Assembly: GCA_958510825.1 (NCBI GenBank)
Contig: OY294051.1
Coordinates: 3,596,001 to 3,660,000 of the forward strand
Direction: 5' to 3'
Origin: Brachypterus glaber
Taxonomy: Eukaryota; Arthropoda; Insecta; Coleoptera; Kateretidae
Length of the DNA: 64,000 bases
This document shows, one piece after another, positions 52,801 to 55,075 of the stretch (the stretch's first letter is position 1; each line of letters begins with the position of its first letter). The translations under genes and the position numbers were made by a program. The notes below the pieces were generated by a model, which worked only from the letters and a program-made list of their open reading frames with translations, was not told where the DNA came from and searched no databases.

Positions 52801-53967
52801 GTGCTGTCTGGGTAAGTACTTTATTTTACCTTAAATGCAAAATAATGATTTTCTATTGATATAAATTATGTAAATATTTATTATCTATGTGGATATTCTC
52901 AAGGATACTTGATTTTATATAGGACAAATCGCAAAATTGTACCAAAATCGATTTTTAATTAATAAAATCGACTTTTAAAAACCGAACCTGTATTTTTAAA
53001 AACGAATTGTTTTAAAGAATAAATGTTCTCTGTTGAATAAGACGATCCAATTTAGTTCCACTTAGTTTTATAGTCTTTAAAAGAATTTTAAACATTATTT
53101 TGGCCTATAAAACGGTTAGTAACACATGTTTAACCCGTGTAATCCCTCCTCTAAGATGTGTTATAATAAAACCTTGTTTTATGCGGCGCGCCCTTAATTA
53201 TGCTTTTCCATTTAAAACGTTTAAAAAATAGGGAAAGCTCGTGTAAAGCCTTGTATTCGTGAATAAATTTTTTTTTGCTTATTTGCTCGTCCTGTCCGGG
53301 AAAACTTAACGATAACTCAAGAACGATTTAGGCTAGAAACTGGAAATTTGGAATATGGGTTTGTTCCCAAAAGCTCTCGGTCCAGATTTTTTTTTATAAA
53401 AATCGGGGTTGGAAAAGAAGTAAAATGGAAAAAAAATATTTTTAAACTTAAAAATTGTACGAATAATAATTTATTTTTTTTATGATAAAATTACGAGCTT
53501 ACATATTTTTGAAATATATTAGAAAATGTATATGAATATTTAATTAGTTACCCTCTAGAGCCTAAACGGCTGAATCGATTTTTATTAATAAGGTCTCAAA
53601 CGATTTGTTTTAATTTCGCTATTTTTTTAATTTCAAAATTAAAAAAAAAAACAGTGATGGAAAAAATACCGTGGTGGACTTTTCATTTTATAAATAATTT
53701 TGCTCTTTTAGCATAACATTTTGTTTATTTTCAATAATTAAAACCACCTGTTGTACACAGTAAATATTTAAATTTAAATTAAATTTTTCGCATGTTAAAT
53801 TTTAATTATTTATTAATTTGTTTATGTAAATAATAATAAAAATTAATGTTATTCAGGTAAAATAAAAAATATTCTTACCTGAGTTCAAGATTTTTCATAA
53901 AATTATCGATGTCGATTTGGTCCAATAGGACGAAATCCACGACCCCAACCTCTTTTTGGGCCGCCAT
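4474..53967 (-). CDS. Myo31DF: Unconventional myosin ID (class I myosin), complete 13-exon gene
   Basis: Actin-based ATPase motor that links membranes to actin; the Drosophila orthologue directs left-right asymmetry (known for the family). Coding exons in gene order: 53879-53967, 30814-30920, 29232-29405, 21769-22010, 17534-17845, 17069-17189, 15728-15970, 14545-14768, 12149-12316, 10344-10588, 8692-8909, 6884-7607, 4474-4672. All have GT/AG borders and the phases join into 1021 codons plus stop, close to the roughly 1010 residues usual for myosin ID. P-loop GESGSGKT is at residues 100-107, switch I ([15 protein letters not shown]) at 148-162, switch II (DIYGFE) at 386-391, IQ motifs from about 709, and the basic TH1 lipid-binding tail from about 770 to the end. 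The start [17 protein letters not shown] resembles myosin ID N-termini. One oddity is Ser104 in the P-loop, where most myosins have Ala. The frame is intact, so the gene looks functional. An extra 5' noncoding exon cannot be excluded. Confidence 0.95.
5691..6090. mobile_element. 400-bp palindromic element with CCCAGACAGCAC-type ends
   Basis: Ends read CCTAGACAGCACATAATA and, inverted, CCCAGACAGCACATAATA. Almost the whole length is an imperfect palindrome, and its interior is a patchwork of the motif GGATATCC/ATATCCACTGGATAT in both orientations. No ORF. Located in Myo31DF intron 12. Confidence 0.8.
6143..6411 (-). repeat. Dispersed repeat with GACGCGGCGCCTATGCGAG end, copy 1
   Basis: Shares with 20851-21216 and 44171-44437 (both in the other orientation) the segments acaaattagtcgtcaaatg and aaacctcgcgtcaacgctag. 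Ends in a relatively GC-rich cggcgcctatgcgag. No coding potential. Confidence 0.6.
6884..7607 (-). CDS. Myo31DF: Myo31DF coding exon 12 (IQ motifs and TH1 tail)
   Basis: The largest exon, residues 715-955 plus two bases. It completes the first IQ motif ([12 protein letters not shown]), continues through [17 protein letters not shown], and holds most of the TH1 domain, including [20 protein letters not shown]. The donor GTAAGT begins at 6883. Reading past it gives a false in-frame stop. Acceptor TTTTTTTTCAG ends at 7608. Intron 11 (7608-8691) is largely a TTAA fold-back element. Confidence 0.95.
7650..8271. mobile_element. 622-bp fold-back element with TTAA target duplication, in intron 11
   Basis: Inverted arms of roughly 220-250 bp begin GGGGTCTTTCTACCTTC and end with the complement. 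TTAA flanks lie at 7646-7649 and 8272-8275. The left end is 38 bp upstream of the exon 12 acceptor. No ORF beyond frame noise. Confidence 0.85.
8692..8909 (-). CDS. Myo31DF: Myo31DF coding exon 11 (converter)
   Basis: Residues 642-714. It starts with the third base of an Arg codon, then [30 protein letters not shown], and ends LIQKCWR at the start of the first IQ motif. Acceptor TTATTTTAG ends at 8910. A truncated hAT-like MITE starts at 8942, 32 bp upstream of the acceptor. Intron 10 is 8910-10343. Confidence 0.94.
8942..9377 (-). mobile_element. hAT-like MITE, truncated copy
   Basis: Starts CAAAGAACTTTTACCCCAAG and matches the reverse of the elements at 45030-45578 and 63168-63715 until about 9377, where the far end is lost. 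It shares the segment cgcgtactaagtgtaaac. It begins 32 bp from the exon 11 acceptor. Confidence 0.75.
10344..10588 (-). CDS. Myo31DF: Myo31DF coding exon 10
   Basis: Residues 561-641 plus two bases: [20 protein letters not shown], then [12 protein letters not shown], then [19 protein letters not shown]. This is the SH1-helix and converter-proximal region. Acceptor TTTTTAG ends at 10589. The inverted repeat of an inserted element begins only about a dozen bases upstream of this splice site. Intron 9 (10589-12148) is mostly a tandem array of that element. Confidence 0.95.
10602..11690. repeat. Tandem array of an inverted-repeat element in intron 9
   Basis: An inner TIR pair (taaactaaattaaattgttt at 10602 and its complement ending near 10862) bounds the first copy. 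A unit of about 425 bp (from ctatatagaga near 10660) repeats from about 11092, and a third partial unit runs 11517-11690. Units two and three are almost identical to the first, so the duplication is recent. A rearranged piece of the unit also occurs at 38090-38450. Confidence 0.8.
11698..11940 (+). repeat. One-ended TIR fragment plus ACTCAAGAACG-type repeat
   Basis: Starts TATACAGGGTGTCCCAGCTA, the terminus typical of mariner-like MITEs; no matching right end was found before exon 9. Followed by the common repeat core at 11790. Confidence 0.4.
12149..12316 (-). CDS. Myo31DF: Myo31DF coding exon 9
   Basis: Exactly 56 codons (residues 505-560), [20 protein letters not shown] then [17 protein letters not shown], ending [10 protein letters not shown]. 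This matches the myosin ID region around HYAGDV. Acceptor CTTATTTAG ends at 12317 and donor GTAAGAAC begins at 12148. The other-frame ORF across this stretch is only a shadow. Confidence 0.93.
12530..12717. repeat. Two adjacent diverged hairpins
   Basis: 12530-12593 pairs CCAACCAAATAAATACTGTA with its complement around a short AT loop. 12652-12717 is a related, more diverged hairpin (CGGCCAAGTAAATATTGTAT). They look like two copies of one small palindromic element. Confidence 0.65.
13451..13587. mobile_element. Short G-rich TIR MITE
   Basis: Ends AGCGTTCAAGTATTACGTAACGC-type (CGTTCAAGTATTACGTAACG) and its complement. The arms carry runs of C or G next to the ends. Truncated relatives lie at 57594-57636 and 62285-62440. 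Confidence 0.7.
13955..14480 (+). repeat. Dispersed 500-bp repeat with terminal hairpin, copy 1
   Basis: Begins with a palindrome CACACGCATTTTGCGTGTT and ends with a long hairpin pairing CGTTTTTAGCGCACTAGTAC with a complementary segment. Other copies: reverse at 30306-30725 (partial) and 35458-35960; forward at 39770-40300. No ORF. Confidence 0.7.
14545..14768 (-). CDS. Myo31DF: Myo31DF coding exon 8
   Basis: Residues 430-504, from [20 protein letters not shown] to AEKTLKHK, including the conserved [12 protein letters not shown] segment. Acceptor TTTTTTTAG ends at 14769, donor GTAAGATG begins at 14544. Intron 8 (12317-14544) holds two diverged hairpins near 12.6 kb, a short G-rich MITE and a dispersed repeat copy (13955-14480). 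Confidence 0.94.
14909..15493 (-). mobile_element. 590-bp MITE family, copy 2
   Basis: Reverse-orientation copy in intron 7, with the ends described for the element at 3765-4355. This copy has lost the GC-rich hairpin normally found beside its TIR. Confidence 0.72.
15728..15970 (-). CDS. Myo31DF: Myo31DF coding exon 7 (switch II)
   Basis: Residues 349-429. It contains [15 protein letters not shown], switch II in [19 protein letters not shown], and the relay segment [20 protein letters not shown]. The donor is GTTGGT, weaker than the others, but it is fixed by the split Gly codon with exon 8. Intron 7 (14769-15727) is mostly one 590-bp MITE copy. Confidence 0.94.
16029..16685 (+). repeat. 660-bp repeat with terminal hairpin, copy 1
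   Basis: Starts at gatgaaacgttgcaagc and ends with hairpin CATCGGCACTCTTAGT / ACTAAGTGCCGATG. Other copies: 24393-25065 forward; 33735-34370 and 59925-60605 reverse. Fragments at 38735-38890 and 54599. A terminal hairpin without long TIRs hints at a Helitron-like element, but no CTAG end is clear. Frame noise inside gives the recurrent false ORF beginning MLKKPF. Confidence 0.7.
17069..17189 (-). CDS. Myo31DF: Myo31DF coding exon 6
   Basis: Residues 309-348, [20 protein letters not shown] followed by a segment ending GRDAFAK. The last G pairs with CC of exon 7 to give Ala. Acceptor TTTAAG ends at 17190, donor GTAAGAAA begins at 17068. Intron 6 (15971-17068) contains a full copy of the 660-bp repeat with a terminal hairpin (16029-16685). 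Confidence 0.9.
17534..17845 (-). CDS. Myo31DF: Myo31DF coding exon 5
   Basis: Residues 205-308, from [19 protein letters not shown] to VEHVAELLQ, including [11 protein letters not shown] of the motor upper 50-kDa region. Exactly 104 codons, phase 0 at both ends. Intron 5 (17190-17533, 344 bp) is the shortest in the gene; I see only AT-rich sequence in it. Confidence 0.94.
17930..18375. repeat. Two direct copies of an 80-90 bp segment
   Basis: 17930-18022 and 18300-18375 share tgtaggcattttgttatttt and acgccacgcctrtttaataa. Sequence between them has no recognised gene. Confidence 0.5.
18875..19580. mobile_element. 706-bp mariner-like MITE, copy 1
   Basis: TIRs start CAGTGCGGTCCAAAAGT and pair for well over 150 bp; TA flanks on both sides. 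Related elements are at 22665-23242 and, lacking the left end, 31060-31594. No transposase. Confidence 0.8.
20311..20527 (+). repeat. 68-bp tandem repeat, three units
   Basis: Units run gcctcccattaaaaaaaaac, accaaaccagcaaactacca, aaccattgttgacgtaaacc; the third lacks the ccagcaaa stretch. No coding role seen. Confidence 0.85.
20851..21216 (+). repeat. Dispersed repeat with GGCGCCGCGTCGAC end, copy 2
   Basis: Reverse complement of 6143-6411 with a longer AT-rich centre. Best preserved copy of the family in the window. Confidence 0.6.
21769..22010 (-). CDS. Myo31DF: Myo31DF coding exon 4 (switch I)
   Basis: Residues 124-204. It carries [20 protein letters not shown] followed by switch I and ends FHCFYQ at a codon boundary. 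Acceptor TTTTTAG ends at 22011, donor GTATGTTC begins at 21768. Intron 4 (17846-21768) holds a mariner-like MITE, a 68-bp tandem array and a dispersed repeat copy. Confidence 0.95.
22170..22538. mobile_element. 369-bp TIR MITE
   Basis: Ends TACAGGGTGTTAAGAG and, inverted, TACAGGGTGTTTACAA; terminal TA fits a TA target site. Located in intron 3, 159 bp upstream of the exon 4 acceptor. Confidence 0.65.
22665..23242. mobile_element. Mariner-like MITE, copy 2, with nested hairpin
   Basis: TIR CAGTGCGGTCCAAAAGTCAC as at 18875. Inside, 22728-22823 is a perfect or nearly perfect hairpin (AATCACGACCATTCACACGC and complement) absent from the other copies, probably a nested palindromic insertion. Confidence 0.75.
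24393..25065 (+). repeat. 660-bp repeat with terminal hairpin, copy 2
   Basis: Full-length relative of 16029-16685, in intron 3. Ends in the same TAGTAGCACTAAGTGCCGATG hairpin-type sequence (last 20 bases AGTAGCACTAAGTGCCGATG). Confidence 0.7.
25234..26143. mobile_element. 910-bp element with CCCAGTC ends and ACATAACATG-rich interior
   Basis: Ends CCCAGTCAACACAAATACAT and, inverted, CCCAGTCCGCACATATATGG, flanked by TA. The interior repeats GTACATAACATG/CATGTTATGTAC many times in both orientations, and a 120-bp stretch (25873-25990) is tandemly duplicated at 25993-26109. Confidence 0.75.
27017..27308. mobile_element. 292-bp TIR element
   Basis: Ends CAGGTTTTTTTTTTAAC and complement; TTAACCTCTTCAGGGAC lies near both ends. 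No ORF. Confidence 0.6.
27580..28372. mobile_element. 793-bp TIR element packed with GGTTAACTGG motifs
   Basis: Ends TAGGGGAAGGTTAACTGGTC and, inverted, TAGGGAAAGTCGGGGTTAAC. About ten copies of GGTTAACTGGnCCA or its complement occur, clustered near 27590, 27930-28010, 28130-28200 and 28347. No transposase ORF. Confidence 0.75.
29232..29405 (-). CDS. Myo31DF: Myo31DF coding exon 3 (P-loop)
   Basis: Residues 66-123, running from [18 protein letters not shown] to YIAAVTNQ. It contains the nucleotide-binding P-loop GESGSGKT (100-107). Acceptor TTTTTCAG ends at 29406 and donor GTAAATAG begins at 29231. The 7.2-kb intron 3 (22011-29231) contains several MITEs, described separately. Confidence 0.95.
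30306..30725 (-). repeat. Dispersed 500-bp repeat, partial copy 2
   Basis: Reverse copy of 13955-14480, missing the outer half of its terminal hairpin. It abuts a small GC-rich stretch (30270-30302) of unknown origin. Confidence 0.6.
30814..30920 (-). CDS. Myo31DF: Myo31DF coding exon 2
   Basis: Encodes residues 30-65 ([20 protein letters not shown] and onward), the conserved start of the motor core. Acceptor TTTCAG at 30921-30926, donor GTAAATAC from 30813. It completes an Arg codon split with exon 1 (AG+A) and leaves one G for the Gly codon shared with exon 3. Intron 2 (29406-30813) holds a rearranged copy of the dispersed repeat also seen at 13955-14480, and near 29620-29800 a copy of the ACTCAAGAACG repeat. 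Confidence 0.93.
31060..31594. mobile_element. Mariner-like MITE, copy 3, left end lost
   Basis: Right end GACTTTTGGACCGCACGG as in the 18875 family. The left end is replaced by the short dispersed repeat at 30995-31055. Confidence 0.6.
31740..31905. repeat. Dispersed segment and (TA)n microsatellite
   Basis: 31740-31835 (gtcgagaaaaagacttggtt and following) matches 33265-33345, which ends instead in an ATT run. 31840-31905 is mostly TA dinucleotides and separates this segment from the retrotransposon tail on the minus strand. Confidence 0.7.
31986..32546 (-). mobile_element. Fragment of a non-LTR retrotransposon reverse-transcriptase ORF (3' end)
   Basis: A 186-codon ORF resembling the C-terminal part of ORF2 of jockey/CR1-type elements. 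It begins [20 protein letters not shown], contains WLRRWNDNP and [17 protein letters not shown], and ends with a Cys/His cluster [19 protein letters not shown]. The polymerase domain is missing, so this is a typical 5'-truncated, dead insertion. On the minus strand the sequence after the stop runs AT-rich into the (TA)n tract near 31835-31905, a plausible microsatellite tail. It lies antisense-neutral inside Myo31DF intron 1, on the same strand as the gene. The exact clade cannot be set without a database search. Confidence 0.75.
32700..33053 (+). repeat. 350-bp repeat with 70-nt hairpin, copy 1
   Basis: Contains the hairpin 32743-32812 (GATATTGCCC ... AACCTGC / GCAGGTT ... GGGCAATATC) followed by a conserved 240-bp tail ending in tctgtatgtattggataaaa. 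Other copies: 48395-48722 and 50585-50815 (tail only) forward; 49515-49635 (into the gap) and 58795-59110 reverse. Confidence 0.75.
33735..34370 (-). repeat. 660-bp repeat with terminal hairpin, copy 3
   Basis: Reverse copy, with an expanded CTGT microsatellite (33808-33858) inside. The Cys/Ser-rich frame across the CTGT run is an artefact. Confidence 0.7.
35016..35195 (+). CDS. Unrecognised 59-codon ORF, possible remnant of a recombinase-like or domesticated gene
   Basis: An intact ATG-to-TAA frame in Myo31DF intron 1, opposite strand. It encodes [20 protein letters not shown], then [20 protein letters not shown] and [24 protein letters not shown] overlaps the stop region (TTTTAATAAAA). The LP-x-KS-x3-Y-x3-Y spacing recalls the N-terminal helix of tyrosine-recombinase-derived proteins common in insect genomes, but this is only a resemblance. 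About 100 bp upstream (34920-35015) is less AT-rich than its neighbours. It could be an exon fragment, a retrocopy end or chance. Confidence 0.3.
   Translation: MIEVEYMVYTPTNLSEIANATLDKLPSKSQKVYDLAYEINLKLAKEDLSLFRKGFIGLF
35265..35420. repeat. Imperfect palindrome
   Basis: Arms agaaaaaaatagtttgct / complement and aggaaaggtg / cacttttcct surround a GC-richer centre, ttcccggactccgcttcgcg. Probably a small element; no ORF. Confidence 0.5.
35458..35960 (-). repeat. Dispersed 500-bp repeat, copy 3
   Basis: Reverse full-length copy of 13955-14480, including both terminal hairpins. Confidence 0.7.
36238..36828 (-). mobile_element. 590-bp MITE family, copy 3
   Basis: Reverse copy; the GC-rich hairpin follows at 36838-36915 (TTCCGCGCTCGCGGGAC with TTCCGCTCGCGCGGAA). 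Confidence 0.75.
36930..38090. other. Stretch of intron 1 without recognised features
   Basis: Includes an open frame at 37224-37505 (93 codons) that resembles nothing I know and a region near 37085-37160 with a weak tRNA B-box-like match. No convincing gene. Confidence 0.5.
38090..38890. repeat. Fragments of two repeats and a TTTA microsatellite
   Basis: 38090-38110 and 38340-38450 match the reverse of the intron 9 array (gactgatcgatttcgtgctt). 38117-38142 is (TTTA)n. 38735-38890 is a fragment of the 660-bp repeat ending in its hairpin. 38890-39330 shows nothing recognisable. Confidence 0.55.
39320..39410 (-). mobile_element. 3' tail of a non-LTR retrotransposon, fragment
   Basis: On the minus strand it reads GGCAATAAAGACTATTATTA with the ATT run continuing, a tail form common for insect CR1/jockey-like elements. 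Next to it is a GGAT microsatellite (39392-39408). Confidence 0.45.
39770..40300 (+). repeat. Dispersed 500-bp repeat, copy 4
   Basis: Forward copy; an extra half of the terminal hairpin (39778-39845) precedes the left end, suggesting two copies joined and partly deleted. 40300-41430 holds only a (TA)n tract (40797-40833), a (GA)n tract (41227-41258) and AT-rich sequence. Confidence 0.65.
41438..42179. mobile_element. 742-bp MITE with CATATATTACGTAACGC ends, copy 1
   Basis: Ends AGGAGCTGTCCATATATTAC and complement, with inner CGTAACGC. Subterminal runs of seven or more G lie on both arms. No transposase; the 115-codon frame across 41932-42279 reads through the right arm and is not a gene. 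Confidence 0.8.
42660..43253. mobile_element. 594-bp MITE with CATATATTACGTAACGC ends, copy 2
   Basis: Very similar to 41438-42179 but with a shorter interior and decayed left end; sits about 480 bp downstream in the same orientation. Confidence 0.78.
43410..43555. repeat. Small imperfect TIR element
   Basis: GAGCCACTGCAACCAACG and, inverted, GGGCCATCTGCACCAACT flank a segment rich in AAACTNAGTTTA. 43555-44170 holds nothing recognised. Confidence 0.45.
44171..44437 (+). repeat. Dispersed repeat with GGCGCCGCGTCGAC end, copy 3
   Basis: Same orientation as 20851-21216; matching stops at caaatg (44437), where a coding-like fragment begins. Confidence 0.6.
44438..44601 (+). pseudogene. Coding-like gene fragment, possibly from an S9 oligopeptidase
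   Basis: An open frame of about 54 codons with unusually balanced base composition for this intron: [40 protein letters not shown], then [14 protein letters not shown] and stop. The pattern P-x6-GNPxY-x4-RFxYxSL is reminiscent of the end of the propeller in oligopeptidase B-like enzymes, but I cannot confirm this. It begins exactly where a dispersed repeat (44171-44437) stops matching its other copies. No splice sites are evident. Likely a captured or degraded exon. Confidence 0.3.
45030..45578 (+). mobile_element. hAT-like MITE, complete copy
   Basis: 549 bp with TIR CAAAGAACTTTTACCT. Flanked by gaattgaa (45022-45029) and gaatttaa (45579-45586), an 8-bp target duplication with one mismatch. 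Confidence 0.82.
45745..46334 (-). mobile_element. 590-bp MITE family, copy 4
   Basis: Reverse copy with TATACTTTTTCTACGACTGC at its left and the complementary TIR2 at its right. The GC-rich hairpin follows at 46345-46442. Confidence 0.78.
46669..46918. mobile_element. 250-bp hAT-like MITE with perfect 8-bp duplication
   Basis: TIR CAACGAACTAATAACTCTTC. Flanks gtcaaatt at 46661-46668 and 46919-46926 are identical. Same family as 56110-56363. Confidence 0.88.
47230..47505 (+). repeat. 137-bp tandem duplication
   Basis: Two units (47230-47366, 47368-47505) share ctacgatcctctatgaaact and caccctagtttgatattt. 47505-48260 shows only AT-rich sequence. Confidence 0.8.
48395..48722 (+). repeat. 350-bp repeat with hairpin, copy 2
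   Basis: Near-identical to 32700-33053, including the hairpin. 48722-49500 contains a reverse ACTCAAGAACG copy and no gene. Confidence 0.75.
49515..49635 (-). repeat. 350-bp repeat, copy 3, cut by the gap
   Basis: Reverse copy of the tail end; it reads straight into the N run, so the hairpin part is probably in the gap. Confidence 0.7.
49636..49835. other. Assembly gap of 200 N
   Basis: Exactly 200 unknown bases in Myo31DF intron 1. No coding exon is needed here, as exon 1 and exon 2 join in phase. Confidence 0.99.
50585..50815 (+). repeat. 350-bp repeat, copy 4, tail only
   Basis: Starts at ccatgagtgccatacaagg and lacks the hairpin. 49836-50585 holds no recognised feature. Confidence 0.72.
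50982..51684. mobile_element. 703-bp hAT-like MITE with perfect 8-bp duplication
   Basis: TIR CACATAGGTAGAGAA and complement; identical gaattgat flanks at 50974-50981 and 51685-51692. The subterminal stretch ggtaaaaatggcgg occurs near both ends of the inner part. No transposase. Confidence 0.83.
52277..52812. mobile_element. 536-bp element with CCCAGACAGCAC ends and AAGACGTCTTAA-rich interior
   Basis: Ends CCCAGACAGCACATGATA and complement, flanked by TA. The interior is full of variants of AAGATGTCTTTAAG and AAGACGTCTTAA in both orientations. 52812-53878 contains only an ACTCAAGAACG copy and AT-rich DNA. Confidence 0.78.
53879..53967 (-). CDS. Myo31DF: Myo31DF coding exon 1
   Basis: Residues 1-29 plus two bases of codon 30. 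The ATG at 53967-53965 is preceded by GCGAAAATT, and the exon ends CTCAG before donor GTAAGAAT. It encodes the N-terminal [19 protein letters not shown] segment that opens myosin ID motors. It is separated from exon 2 by an intron of about 23 kb. Confidence 0.9.
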
Positions 53968-54918
53968 AATTTTCGCAAAAGGATCGCTGTTTTTTGTAAA
54001 ATTTAAAAGACACTTTTTGCACGTTTAACACACCATACTTTGTCCACGAACGAATATTTTGCACTGCGATGAGTCAACGATGTTCTTTTATTTTTCAAAG
54101 CCTGCCTTGTGTTCTGTGCTTGTGTGTGTCGCACACACATACGAGGACTACAACTTGAGTGGTTCGGGCGATGAGATCATGCTGCGACGTACGTTCGTAG
54201 ACCTTTTCAGTTGTTTTCTATAGTCTATTTATTGCTGACTGAAACTGAATTTTTTACGTATTTTTGCTATAACTTTTGAACGCTTTGGCCTGCAGATTTC
54301 AAATTTATTTTCGGAACTATTTTGATTATTGTTGAGTTATATGCCAAATTTAAAGGCTCTAGGCCAAAGCGTTAAAAAGTTATTGCTAAAATATTAGGAA
54401 AAATTACGGTTTTACTTCTCTCTGACCCCATTTCATATTTTGATATTAGTTAAAGTAACTTTGGTACCATTTTTAGTGAAAATTTAACTTTTTGGAATTG
54501 ATAAAATGTAGGTAAAGTACAATATATTTTTTATATTTTTTGATTTTTTTATTTTTTTACCCCTTTAAAGGAGAATTTTTTTGACTTTTCATCTATAATT
54601 TCAATACATCGGCACTCGACCGCTATTTTGTTTCATTGCGATGTATAGAGATGAATAAAATACACTTTTTTTACCGAAGTAAAAAAATATCCGGCTCGAA
54701 GGACTAAATTTTTATCCTTCTGTAGTAAATAGACTATAGAATTTTCAGGTTAAAAATAGCCGTGAACGTATGTCGCGCATAGTAACACACTGCGATTTAT
54801 ACCTGTCAGTTACGTCAGTTTTAAGGGGGTAAGTAAACAGAGTCCATTTGCCAAATTAAACGTTATTCTAACGTTATTTCCACTAAATTTCGTTTAAAAA
54901 TAAACATTTATCGCGAAA
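53968..54918. promoter_or_regulatory. Head-to-head intergenic region, probable bidirectional promoter
   Basis: 951 bp separate the start codons of Myo31DF (minus) and the ARL6IP6-like gene (plus). The two outer parts (about 53968-54215 and 54742-54918) are richer in CpG than the surroundings, for example around 54120-54210 and 54760-54810, where TGTCAGTTACGTCAGTTT contains two TCAGT initiator-like matches. The middle is occupied by a TIR element. No TATA box or transcription start can be assigned with confidence. Confidence 0.5.
54216..54741. mobile_element. TIR element inserted in the shared promoter
   Basis: The ends share the 16-bp inverted repeat TTCTATAGTCTATTTA (54216-54231, and its complement at 54726-54741). 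There is no ORF. The interior contains a fragment of the dispersed ACTCAAGAACG-type repeat (about 54260-54400) and a short match (TTTCAATACATCGGCACT, about 54599-54616) to the 660-bp repeat, so it may be composite. Superfamily unknown. Confidence 0.5.
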
Positions 54919-55075
54919 ATGTTCAGAAAAAACGCGCAAAACGGACACACTTACGGCAGAGTGCAAGATTTTCACACGGACCCAGATGGTAAAATTTTTA
55001 GTGAACGAAATATCGGTTTGTATGGACTTTTGCTGTCTTTACTTATTATAGCAACAAAACTTTTTTACTCGAACA
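54919..55075 (+). CDS. ARL6IP6: ARL6IP6-like exon 1
   Basis: Residues 1-52: [20 protein letters not shown], then the first membrane segment. Ends TCGAACA before GTAAGT; the split Ser codon finishes in exon 2. Intron 1 (55076-55483) shows only AT-rich sequence. Confidence 0.82.
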
